A stretch of 64,000 nucleotides of DNA, from assembly GCA_038231215.1 (NCBI GenBank), contig JBBRLS010000011.1, positions 30,032-94,031 of the forward strand. Reading direction: 5' to 3'. Below, one piece after another: positions 16,081-26,932 of this stretch. The stretch comes from Schlegelella_A sp038231215 (GTDB lineage: Bacteria > Pseudomonadota > Gammaproteobacteria > Burkholderiales > Burkholderiaceae_C). The translations under genes and the position numbers were made by a program. The notes below the pieces were generated by a model. The model searched no databases. It had not been told where the DNA came from and saw only the letters and a list, made by a program, of their open reading frames with translations. Position 1 is the first letter of the stretch; every line of letters starts with the position of its first letter.

Positions 16081-17294
16081 AGGCCTCCGCCCTCGCCCGC
16101 CGCACCCGCGGCACGCTCGCCGCGATGCTCGGCCTGGTCTTCGCAACGTTGTTCGCGGCCTGCTCCTCGTCGGGGCCGCAGAGCTTCGAGAAAGCGGCCG
16201 CCGACGCCACCGACGCCCTGGTCGCGCAGACCGGAAAGCTGCCTTCGTTCCTGTCCAGGATCGAATCGACCCTGAGCACTCCGGATACGAATTCGCCCCG
16301 GCGCAGCATCGTCCTCGACCCGATGCTCGACATGATCACCGGCCAGCAAACGGAGACGACGCTGCTCTTCGAGCGGCGCGTCACGCAACGCATGGCGGCG
16401 AAGTTCCCGCAGTTCCAGTTCCTGCCCTTCCAGGCCGCCAACCTCACCAAGGCCCAGTACCTTCTCACCGGCACGATGACGCGGGTCACCACCGAGGCCA
16501 AGCCGACGGTTCGCCTCAGCCTGGCCCTCACCGACATCCGCAGCGGCATGGTGGTCGCCCAGGCGTCGGCGCTGGCGCGCGCGGAAAATCTCGACGCCAC
16601 GCCGTCGCGCTACTACAAGGACAGCCCGGTCCTCATCAAGGACAAGGTCGTCGAGGGCTACGCGCGGACCACATCGACCCCTGCTGGCCAGCACGCCGAC
16701 CCGTACTACATGGAGCGAATCGGCGTCGGCACCGTGATCACCGAGGCGACGACGCTCTACAACGCCGAGCGCTACCAGGATGCGCTCGGCCAGTACCAGA
16801 CCGCCCTGGCGACGCCGCAGGGCCAGCAGCTGCGCGCCGAGAGCGGCCTCTACCTGACGAGCATCAAGCTCGGCCACATCGCCGAGGCGGAGCAGTCGTT
16901 CGGACGCATCGTCGCCCTCGGCATCGCCTACAACGAGCTGGGCGTCAAGTTCCTCTTCAACCCCGGCAGCGTCGAGTTCTGGTCGGATCCGAAGATCAGC
17001 GGCGCCTACGCCATGTGGCTGCGCCAGATCGCCCGCGGCACGGTCGCCGCGGGGAGCTGCATGACGATCGTCGGCCACACCAGCAAGAGCGGTCCGGCGG
17101 CAGTCAACGACGCGCTCTCGCTCAAGCGCGCATCGACGATCCGGCAACGCCTCACCAGCGAACAGCCGGTGCTGGCGACCAAGGTCAAGTCCGAAGGCAT
17201 GGGCTTTCGCCAGAACATCGTCGGCAGCGGCACCGACAACGGCTTCGACGTGCTCGACCGGCGGGTCGAGTTCAAGATCGTCCCTTGCCGCTGA
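16077..17294 (+). CDS. OmpA-like C-terminal domain lipoprotein (module copy 1)
   Basis: A 405-residue exported protein. The N-terminus has a lipoprotein signal peptide (GLVFATLFAACSS, lipobox FAAC). Residues about 30-220 resemble penicillin-binding-activator/CsgG-like lipoproteins (LTGTMTRV, LALTDIRSGMVVAQA). A TPR-like stretch follows (TTLYNAERYQDALGQYQTAL), then an OmpA-like domain: FLFNPGSVEF, IVGHTSKSG, ALSLKRA, DRRVEFKI. The position normally holding the peptidoglycan-binding Asp (GHTD) is Ser. It is translationally coupled to the upstream pseudokinase, suggesting a periplasmic partner. The function of the pair is unknown. Confidence 0.8.
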   Translation: MKASALARRTRGTLAAMLGLVFATLFAACSSSGPQSFEKAAADATDALVAQTGKLPSFLSRIESTLSTPDTNSPRRSIVLDPMLDMITGQQTETTLLFERRVTQRMAAKFPQFQFLPFQAANLTKAQYLLTGTMTRVTTEAKPTVRLSLALTDIRSGMVVAQASALARAENLDATPSRYYKDSPVLIKDKVVEGYARTTSTPAGQHADPYYMERIGVGTVITEATTLYNAERYQDALGQYQTALATPQGQQLRAESGLYLTSIKLGHIAEAEQSFGRIVALGIAYNELGVKFLFNPGSVEFWSDPKISGAYAMWLRQIARGTVAAGSCMTIVGHTSKSGPAAVNDALSLKRASTIRQRLTSEQPVLATKVKSEGMGFRQNIVGSGTDNGFDVLDRRVEFKIVPCR

Positions 17295-17347
17295 TGCGTC
17301 GAGCGATTCCGCTTGGCGGGAAGCGCCGAACGGTCTAGCGTGACGGC

Positions 17348-19090
17348 ATGAGTGCGCCTGAAGACGACGACAACGAGCGGACCATCATCCGCCCGCGCTC
17401 GCAGCGGTCGGCGTCGGCGCCGCTCGGGCACACGCTGCCGATCGGCACCTACCTGCGCGACTACGAGATCAATGGCCTGATCGGCGAGGGCGGCTTCGGC
17501 ATCGTCTACCTCGCCTGGGACCATTCGCTGCAGCGCAAGGTCGCCATCAAGGAATACATGCCGGCCTCGATGGCCTCACGGGTGGCGGGCTCGTCGGCCA
17601 TCGTCGTCAAGTCCGACCGGCACCTCGACACCTTCAAGGCCGGCCTGAAGAGCTTCGTCAACGAGGCGCGCCTGCTCGCCCGCTTCGACCATCGCGCGCT
17701 GGTCAAGGTCTATCGCTTCTGGGAGGAGAACGGCACGGCCTACATGGCGATGCCGTTCTACGAAGGTCCGACCCTGAAGGCCGCGCTCGCCGAGCTCGGC
17801 CACGTGCCCAGCGAGGCGGAGCTGCGGACCTGGCTCGACCCCTTGCTCGACGCCCTCACGGTGATGCACGCCGCGCAGTGCTTTCACCGCGACATCGCGC
17901 CCGACAACATCCTGATCACCTCGACCGGTCCGCTGCTGCTCGACTTCGGCGCGGCGCGGCGCGTCATCGGCGACATGACGCACGCCTTGACCGTCGTCCT
18001 CAAGCCCGGCTACGCGCCGATCGAGCAGTATGGCGACGTCGCCTCCATGACGCAGGGCGCCTGGACCGACCTCTACGCGCTGGCCTGCGTCGTCTACTAC
18101 GCGATCACCGGCAAGACGCCGATGTCGTCGGTCGAGCGCCTGATGGACGACCGCCTCGAGCCGCTCGCCGCGACCGCCGCCGGCCGCTACGGCGACGCCT
18201 TCCTGCGCGCCATCGACGCGGCGCTCGCCGTCAAGCCGCAGGACCGGCCGCAGAACGAGGCGCAGTTTCGCGCCCTGCTCGACGCCGACCTGCCTGCCGT
18301 CGCTCCGGCGCCGCCGTCGAGCGGCTACGGGACGCTGAGCCACGAGGCCTTCGCCGCCGCCGAGGAGCGTCCTTACTCGACCGTGCCGGGAACGCTGACG
18401 CCCGTCCTCGCCACTCAGTTGCTGGCGCGCGCGGCCGAGCCTCCGGCGGCGGCGGCGCGCGAAGCGCCGCTGCCGCCGACGCAGATCCAGACGCAGATTC
18501 CGTCGCGTCCTGAAGAGGCGCCGCCCGAGACGGCACCGGGCACCGTCGCCGCGGTGCAGTCGGCGACGCCAGTTGCCGCCAAACGCCGGGGCGCCATACT
18601 CGGGCTGGCGCTCGTGCTCGTCGCGGCGGCGCTTGGCGCGGCCGTATTCTTAACGATGCAGCCGCGCGGCGGCAGCGTCCTGGCGCCGCCGCCAGAGCCC
18701 GCCGCCTCGATGGCTGCGACGCCGGTGCTGCCCGCTCCGGCGCCGACCGTGGCCTCGTCGCCCGCCGTCGCATCGGACCCGGCGACCGCGACGCTGCCTG
18801 CGAGCGCAGCAGCGATCCCGGCTGCGCCGGTGCAGGTCGAGATCCCCGCACCCGCGGCGAGTGCCGCGGCGGCGGTCGAGCCACCGGCCCGGAAAACGCG
18901 GCCGGCGATCGTCGAGCCGCCACCGAGGCCACGGCGCGAGCCGGCACGCATCGAGCCGCCCGCGGAGACCAGGCCGGCCGCACCGCGGCATGCTGGAGGA
19001 GGGTCTCGATGCAGTGATATTCTGCAAAAGGCATCGCTTGAGCCGCTGACGAGCGACGAGGCGGCCTATCTCAAGAGGGAATGCAGATGA
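17348..19090 (+). CDS. Membrane-anchored Ser/Thr protein kinase (module copy 2, catalytically complete)
   Basis: A 580-residue Hanks-type kinase and paralogue of the pseudokinase at 14500. All key residues are present: GEGGFG (46-51), Lys68 in VAIK, HRDIAPDN with Asp182 and Asn187, DFG at 199-201, and the activation-end KPGYAPIEQY (219-228). The order is cytoplasmic kinase, Ala/Pro linker, one membrane helix (ILGLALVLVAAALGAAVFL, about 418-436), a long Pro/Ala-rich periplasmic segment, and the tail CSDILQKASLEPLT ending KRECR. It begins 53 bp after the copy 1 lipoprotein and overlaps its own lipoprotein gene by ATGA. Likely substrates are unknown; the inactive copy could be a partner. Confidence 0.9.
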   Translation: MSAPEDDDNERTIIRPRSQRSASAPLGHTLPIGTYLRDYEINGLIGEGGFGIVYLAWDHSLQRKVAIKEYMPASMASRVAGSSAIVVKSDRHLDTFKAGLKSFVNEARLLARFDHRALVKVYRFWEENGTAYMAMPFYEGPTLKAALAELGHVPSEAELRTWLDPLLDALTVMHAAQCFHRDIAPDNILITSTGPLLLDFGAARRVIGDMTHALTVVLKPGYAPIEQYGDVASMTQGAWTDLYALACVVYYAITGKTPMSSVERLMDDRLEPLAATAAGRYGDAFLRAIDAALAVKPQDRPQNEAQFRALLDADLPAVAPAPPSSGYGTLSHEAFAAAEERPYSTVPGTLTPVLATQLLARAAEPPAAAAREAPLPPTQIQTQIPSRPEEAPPETAPGTVAAVQSATPVAAKRRGAILGLALVLVAAALGAAVFLTMQPRGGSVLAPPPEPAASMAATPVLPAPAPTVASSPAVASDPATATLPASAAAIPAAPVQVEIPAPAASAAAAVEPPARKTRPAIVEPPPRPRREPARIEPPAETRPAAPRHAGGGSRCSDILQKASLEPLTSDEAAYLKRECR

Positions 19091-20313
19091 ACTTCTCGAT
19101 CTCGAATTCCCGTCGCATCGCGACGTGGGTCGCGGCCGCCACCGCTCTGATCGCTGTCTTGGCCGGATGCGCCACGCCACCGCAGGCGACCAATCTCAGC
19201 GACGAGCTGCCCTTCGAGCAAGCGGTGACGCAGGCCACCGATGGCCTGGCCGGGCAGACGCAAAAGCTGCCGGCGTTCCTCGCCAAGGTCGAGTCCAGGC
19301 TGGCCAAGCGCGGCGTCGTCCTCGACCCGATGCTCGATGCCGCAACCGGCCAGCAGACCGCCGCGACGGTGCTGCTCGAAAACCGCGTCAGCGAGCGGCT
19401 GACGACGAAGTTCGACCAGTTCGAGATCCTGCCCTTCCAGTCGGCGAGCCTGGCCCGCGCCCAATACCTCCTGACCGGCACGATGACGCGCATCGACGGC
19501 GGCACCGGATCGACGAAGAAGCGCGCCCTGCAGATCAACCTCGCCCTCACCGAGCTGAAGACCGGCAACGTCGTGGCCCAGGCCTCAGCGGTCGCCAAGG
19601 ACGAGGGGCTCGACCACACGCCGCTCGCCTACTACCGCGACAGCCCGGTGCTGGTGAAAGACAAGGTCATCGAAGGCTACGCGCGCACCTCGGTGACGCC
19701 GCCCGGCCAGCGCGGCGACCCGTTCTACCTCGACCGGATCGCTTCGGCGACGCTCATCAACGAGGCAACCACGCTGTACAACCAGGAGCGCTATGTCGAG
19801 GCGTTGGGTCAATACCGCAGCGCCCTGGCGACGCCGACCGGCGAGCAGCTGCGCGTGCTGAACGGCATCTACCTCGTCAGCGTCAAGCTCGGCCGCACCG
19901 CCGAGGCCGAGCAGGCCTTCGGCCGCGTCGTCGCGCTCGGCATCGCCTACAACGAGCTCGGCGTGAAGTTCCTGTTCAACCCCGGCAGCACGGACTTCTG
20001 GTCCGACACCAAGGTGAGCGGTCCCTATGCGATGTGGCTGCGCCAGATCGCCAAGGAAAGCACCGCGGCGCGGGTCTGCATGAACGTGGTCGGGCACACG
20101 AGCAAGACCGGTACCGAGCAGTCGAACGATGCGCTTTCGCTGCAGCGCGCCAACGGCATCCGCCAGCGCCTCACGACCGAAGCGGCGGTGCTCGGCCCGC
20201 GAACCAAGACGGTCGGCATGGGCTTTCGCCAGAACATCGTCGGCAGCGGCACCGACAACGCCGTCGACGCACTCGACCGGCGCGTCGAGTTCAAGATCGT
20301 TCCCTGCGGCTGA
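19087..20313 (+). CDS. OmpA-like C-terminal domain lipoprotein (module copy 2)
   Basis: A 408-residue lipoprotein homologous over its whole length to the protein at 16077. The signal peptide ends in lipobox LAGC; the body repeats LLTGTMTRI, TTLYNQERYVEALGQYRSAL, FLFNPGST, VVGHTSKTG, FRQNIVGSGTDN and DRRVEFKIVPC. Here too the OmpA peptidoglycan-contact Asp is Ser. The start at 19087 overlaps the kinase stop exactly as in copy 1; an ATG two codons earlier (19081) is an alternative. It ends 9 bp from the convergent methyltransferase gene. Confidence 0.8.
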   Translation: MNFSISNSRRIATWVAAATALIAVLAGCATPPQATNLSDELPFEQAVTQATDGLAGQTQKLPAFLAKVESRLAKRGVVLDPMLDAATGQQTAATVLLENRVSERLTTKFDQFEILPFQSASLARAQYLLTGTMTRIDGGTGSTKKRALQINLALTELKTGNVVAQASAVAKDEGLDHTPLAYYRDSPVLVKDKVIEGYARTSVTPPGQRGDPFYLDRIASATLINEATTLYNQERYVEALGQYRSALATPTGEQLRVLNGIYLVSVKLGRTAEAEQAFGRVVALGIAYNELGVKFLFNPGSTDFWSDTKVSGPYAMWLRQIAKESTAARVCMNVVGHTSKTGTEQSNDALSLQRANGIRQRLTTEAAVLGPRTKTVGMGFRQNIVGSGTDNAVDALDRRVEFKIVPCG

Positions 20314-20322
20314 CCGCGCTCG

Positions 20323-21573
20323 CTAGGGCGCGCCACCGGCCGCGACGCGCTCGCGCAGCAGCCGCTCGAGGCACTGCTCGCGAATGCCGTAAAAGGACTT
20401 GATGCCGTCGAGCTCGGCGTGCGCCCGGATCGCGGCGCTGTCGTTGCCGTCGGTGCGGCGCGTCGCCAGGATCATCTTGTTCTTGCTCGTGTGCTCGAGC
20501 GAGACGAACTCGAAGACCTTGGCGTCGTAGCCTGAGGCCTCGAGGAGCAGCGCGCGCAGGCTGTCGGTCACCATCTCTGCCTCCTGGCCGAGGTGGATGC
20601 CGTGCCGGAACAGCGGCACGAGCGACCGCGGACTCGTCATCTGCGGCCTGAGCTCCTTGTGGCAACACGGCGATGCGACGAGGATGCGCGCGCCGGCGCG
20701 CAAGCCGAGATCGAGCGCGTGATCGGTCGCCGTATCGCAGGCGTGCAAGGCGATCATGACGTCGACCGGCTCGGCCTCGAAGCTGCGCAGATCGCCCTGC
20801 ACGAAACGAAGGCCCTCGCACTGCGAGCGCTCGGCGGCGCGGTTGCACAGATCGACCAGCTCGGCACGCAACTCGACGCCGGTGACCTGCGGCGCGACGC
20901 CGAAACGGCGGCGCAGATGCTCATGCACGGCGAAGGTGAGATAGCCCTTGCCACAGCCGAAATCGACGACGCGCAGCGGTCCGTCGCCGGTCACACCGGC
21001 AGCGTCGAGGGCGCGGTCCAGCACCTCGAGAAACTTGTCGATCTGCTTCCACTTGCGCGCCATCGACGGGACGAGGCGGTGCCGGTCGTCGGTGATGCCG
21101 AGATCGACCAGAAAGGGCAGCGACAGCGGCAGGGCGCGTGGCTTGGTGCGGTCGTGCGCCAGCGCGTCGGCGCCGGTGGCGCCGGTGGCGAGCGCCGCAA
21201 GTCGCGCGGAGCGAACGAGCGCCTGCTTGCCCTTGCGGCTCAACCTGAGTTGCAGCTCTTCGTCGCCGGCGTGCAAGGTCGCGTGCGCGAACGAAGGCCG
21301 GCCGGCCGGATCGAGCAGCGCGCCGATGGCGGTGAGGCCGTCCGCTGGATGGAGATTTCTCGTTTCGTCGCGGGTGGCGTGGTGATGGACGAAGGAGAGG
21401 GCACGCCGGCCACGCAGGTCAATGAGGCGGATGCGGACGCTTTCGAGATCCGCCGCAGCGGGCAGAGGCTTCGACAAGACGAGCGATGCGAAGTCGCCGC
21501 CCTCGATCGACCGACCGGTGGCAGCGAGAAAATCGTCGAGCGGCGTCACCTCGCGATTGTCCCCGAGAGACAT
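20323..21573 (-). CDS. SAM-dependent methyltransferase, substrate unknown
   Basis: A 416-residue protein with a class I methyltransferase core in the middle. VVDFGCGKGYLTFAVHEHL (motif I, about residues 206-224) is followed by VTGVELRAELVDLCN and MIALHACDTATDHALDLGL, then ILVASPCCHKEL. The HACDTATD and PCCHKEL stretches are typical of the Methyltransf_32 family, some members of which modify RNA or glutathione-related substrates; the target here is unknown. The N-terminal 150 residues are family-specific. ATG at 21573 was chosen; a GTG seven codons upstream is possible. It diverges from the LysE gene. Confidence 0.75.
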   Translation of the reverse strand: MSLGDNREVTPLDDFLAATGRSIEGGDFASLVLSKPLPAAADLESVRIRLIDLRGRRALSFVHHHATRDETRNLHPADGLTAIGALLDPAGRPSFAHATLHAGDEELQLRLSRKGKQALVRSARLAALATGATGADALAHDRTKPRALPLSLPFLVDLGITDDRHRLVPSMARKWKQIDKFLEVLDRALDAAGVTGDGPLRVVDFGCGKGYLTFAVHEHLRRRFGVAPQVTGVELRAELVDLCNRAAERSQCEGLRFVQGDLRSFEAEPVDVMIALHACDTATDHALDLGLRAGARILVASPCCHKELRPQMTSPRSLVPLFRHGIHLGQEAEMVTDSLRALLLEASGYDAKVFEFVSLEHTSKNKMILATRRTDGNDSAAIRAHAELDGIKSFYGIREQCLERLLRERVAAGGAP

Positions 21574-21602
21574 CCTTGCCGACCTGCGCGACACTGGAGA
21601 CC

Positions 21603-22217
21603 ATGTTCTTCGGCATCGCCGACTACGCGTCCTTCGTCGTCGCCGTGATCGTCTTCCTGATGATCCCGGGTCCGGGCAACCTCGCCCTCATCACGTCGAC
21701 CGGCAAGGGCGGCGTGCGCGGCGGGCTGGCGGCGACGCTCGGCGTCATCGGCGGCGACCAGGTCCTGATGTGGCTGGCGGTGGCTGGCGTCGCCGCGTTG
21801 CTGGCGGCGTATCCGCCGGCGTTTCGGGCCGTGCAATGGCTGGGCGCCGGCTACCTCGCGTGGCTGGGCTTGCGCATGATCCTGGCCAAGCCGGGCGACA
21901 GGCCGGTGCTGCACATCCGCAGCGGCCAGTACTTTCGCCAGGCCTTCGCGATCACGCTCCTCAATCCGAAGGCAATCGTCTTCTACATGGCTTTTTTTCC
22001 GCTGTTCGTCGACCCGGCGCGACATGCGGGCCTGCTGACCTTCGGAGTGATGGCCGCGACCATCGCCGCGCTCACCTTCCTTTATGGCCTGATCGTCACG
22101 GTGCTCACGCACAGGCTCGCCGAGCGGCTGCGCGCGAACCCGAAGGTCACGCGCACGCTGAGCCGGTTGGCCGGACTCTTCATGATCGGCTTCGGGCTGA
22201 AGCTCGTCACGCGCTAG
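21603..22217 (+). CDS. LysE/RhtB-family amino acid exporter
   Basis: A 204-residue inner-membrane protein with about six hydrophobic segments. The family signature is FLMIPGPGNLALITSTGKGG near residue 20, with ITLLNPKAIVFYMAFFPLFV in the middle. LysE/RhtB proteins export amino acids such as lysine, homoserine or threonine; the substrate cannot be told here. It starts 29 bp from the divergent methyltransferase start, so the promoters of the two genes must overlap. Confidence 0.88.
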   Translation: MFFGIADYASFVVAVIVFLMIPGPGNLALITSTGKGGVRGGLAATLGVIGGDQVLMWLAVAGVAALLAAYPPAFRAVQWLGAGYLAWLGLRMILAKPGDRPVLHIRSGQYFRQAFAITLLNPKAIVFYMAFFPLFVDPARHAGLLTFGVMAATIAALTFLYGLIVTVLTHRLAERLRANPKVTRTLSRLAGLFMIGFGLKLVTR

Positions 22218-22236
22218 GCGGCGCGGCGGGCACCGG

Positions 22237-22725
22237 TCAGGCGGCGAGGCGGTCGGCTGGAGAGAGAAACCGATCCATCACGACGCCGAGGTCGATCGCG
22301 CCGGAAAGCACGGCCGCCATGCGCGGCGTGCACAGCTCGGCGACGCGGTCGAGCTCGAACCAGCCGAAGCCGTCCATCTCGGGAAGGCGCCGACTCGAGC
22401 CGCGCTCGACGAAGGTACTCTCGCAGCACAGTCGCTGCGGGTCGACACGTTCCGACAGGGCGGCGAACAGATGCAGGTCTTTCTTCCCCGTGTAGGCGAA
22501 GCGACCGAGATCGAACAGCGACTCCGCGGCAAAGACCAGGCCAGCCTCCTCGGCCGTTTCACGCACCGCCGCCTGGCGCGGCGATTCGCCGTCGTTGATG
22601 CCGCCCTTGGGCAGATCCCAATGACGCTGGCCGGTGACGTGGCAGAGCAGCAACTCGCGCGTGCTCGCGAAAACGACGATGCCGCAACTGAGGCGCCGGC
22701 CATGATTGAAGAGACTTCTCAACAT
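22237..22725 (-). CDS. Nudix hydrolase
   Basis: A 162-residue pyrophosphohydrolase. The Nudix box GINDGESPRQAAVRETAEEA plus G fits GX5EX7REUXEEXGU, preceded by HWDLPKGG. The extra C-terminal half may set specificity. The substrate (NTP, ADP-sugar or dinucleotide) is not predictable. The ATG at 22725 is preceded by an in-frame GTG at 22728. It is downstream of gyrB on the same strand, but a 211-bp gap without visible gene separates them. Confidence 0.85.
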   Translation of the reverse strand: MLRSLFNHGRRLSCGIVVFASTRELLLCHVTGQRHWDLPKGGINDGESPRQAAVRETAEEAGLVFAAESLFDLGRFAYTGKKDLHLFAALSERVDPQRLCCESTFVERGSSRRLPEMDGFGWFELDRVAELCTPRMAAVLSGAIDLGVVMDRFLSPADRLAA

Positions 22726-22936
22726 CACGCGATTGTCCCGCGATGCGGTGATCGCGGCGCGAACGCGGGATTGCGTCGAGGCGCAGGACGCGAAATCCTT
22801 ACGCTAGGCGCGGCTCGTTTCGCTGCCGCGATCGTGCGCGCGCAACGCCGCCGTCGGCATGCTGACCGGCGCTCGGCTGCGTCGTCGTACTGCGGCTCGC
22901 CCAGGCCAGTCGCGCCGCGGCGACGCGCTACGCGGA

Positions 22937-25552
<2,616 letters not shown>

Positions 25553-25580
25553 CGAAGGTGGGGTCACGTCGTGGGCCAGC

Positions 25581-26687
25581 TCAGATGCGCATCGGCATGA
25601 CGACGTACTTGAAGCCGGCCTGGTCGGGCACGGTAATAAGGGCGCTGGAATTCGTGTCCTGGAGCTCGACCGTGACCATCTCCTGGCCCATGTTGGTGAG
25701 TGCATCGATCAGGTACGTGACGTTGAAGCCGATCTCGATGGCGTCGCCGCCGTAGTCGATCTCGAGTTCTTCCATCGCTTCTTCCTGCTCGGCGTTGGAC
25801 GACGCGATGCGCAAGGTTCCCGGCTCGATGTTGACACGCACGCCCTTGAACTTCTCGCTCGTCAGGATGGCGGCGCGCTGCAGGCTCTGCAACAGCGGTC
25901 CGCGACCGAGCGTGACCTTGTTCTTGTGGTTCTTCGGGATGACGCGGTTGTAGTCGGGGAACTTGCCCTCGACCAGCTTGGTGACGAACTCCATGCCGCC
26001 GAACGTGAACTTGGCCTGATTCGGCGCGAAGCGCATCTCGATCGGCGTGTCGTCGTCCTTGAGCAAGCGCTGCAGCTCGAGCACGGTCTTTCTCGGCAGG
26101 ATGACTTCCTGCTTCGGGATGTCGGTCTCGAGCGTCGCCTGGGCCAGCGCGAGACGGTGCCCGTCGGTCGCGACCAAGGTCAGGCTTTTGCCCTCGGCGA
26201 CGAACAGGATGCCGTTCAGGTAGTAACGGATGTCGTGCACCGCCATCGCGAAGTGCACCTGCGACACCAGCCCGCGCAAGGCCTTTTGCGGCACGCTGAA
26301 GACGGGCCCGAAGTCTGCCGATTCCTGGACCAGCGGAAAGTCGTCGGCCGGCATGGTCTGCAACGTGAAGCGGCTCTTGCCGCCGGCCAGGGTGAGCTTG
26401 GACTGCGTCGCGCTCAGCGTCACGGTCTGATCAGCCGGCATCGAACGCAGGATGTCGATCAGCTTTCGCGCGCCGACCGTCGTCGCGAAATTCGTCGTGT
26501 CGCCGCCAAGCTCGGCGACGGTACGCACCTGGATCTCCAGATCGCTCGTCGTCAGCTCGATGCTCGGCCCGGTCTTGCGGATCAGCACGTTGGCGAGAAT
26601 CGGCAGCGTGTGTCGCCGTTCGACGATCCCCGCGACCGCTTGCAAGGCTGCCAGAAATTTTTCTTGTGCGGCTTTCAAGACAATCAT
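25581..26687 (-). CDS. dnaN: DNA polymerase III sliding clamp (beta subunit)
   Basis: A 368-residue ring-forming processivity clamp. The start MIVLKAAQEKFLAALQAVAG, the middle ALRGLVSQVHFAMAVHDIRY and the end YVVMPMRI are characteristic, and the length equals E. coli DnaN (366). It lies 28 bp from gyrB and about 245 bp downstream of dnaA. It is an essential component of the replisome and also binds many repair proteins. Confidence 0.97.
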   Translation of the reverse strand: MIVLKAAQEKFLAALQAVAGIVERRHTLPILANVLIRKTGPSIELTTSDLEIQVRTVAELGGDTTNFATTVGARKLIDILRSMPADQTVTLSATQSKLTLAGGKSRFTLQTMPADDFPLVQESADFGPVFSVPQKALRGLVSQVHFAMAVHDIRYYLNGILFVAEGKSLTLVATDGHRLALAQATLETDIPKQEVILPRKTVLELQRLLKDDDTPIEMRFAPNQAKFTFGGMEFVTKLVEGKFPDYNRVIPKNHKNKVTLGRGPLLQSLQRAAILTSEKFKGVRVNIEPGTLRIASSNAEQEEAMEELEIDYGGDAIEIGFNVTYLIDALTNMGQEMVTVELQDTNSSALITVPDQAGFKYVVMPMRI

Positions 26688-26932
26688 GTCAACCTCTCAA
26701 GCTGGTCGTTGTAGTAGGCAAGCGCCTGTTCTGTGGGCAATCGCATTTTCGCCGTTTCTTTCAAGCAGTTAGGTTGCCGCAAAGCCTGTCGATCGAGTCT
26801 GTTCCGAGGGGTACTGGAAAGCGAACAACTTCGCCGGAAAGGCCCGGCCTGTGGATAGAGCCGAGTTGTGCCGCAAGTTGTCCCCACGGTTGTTGCTTGA
26901 CAGTCGCTGCCATTTCGAGCTGGGTTTGCACA
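26688..26932. other. dnaA-dnaN intergenic region with weak DnaA-box-like sites
   Basis: This 245-bp gap holds no gene. It contains TGTGGATAG (26850-26858), one mismatch from the DnaA box on the reverse strand, and TGTGGGCAA near 26729. It may carry the dnaN promoter or an auxiliary DnaA-binding region. Confidence 0.4.
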
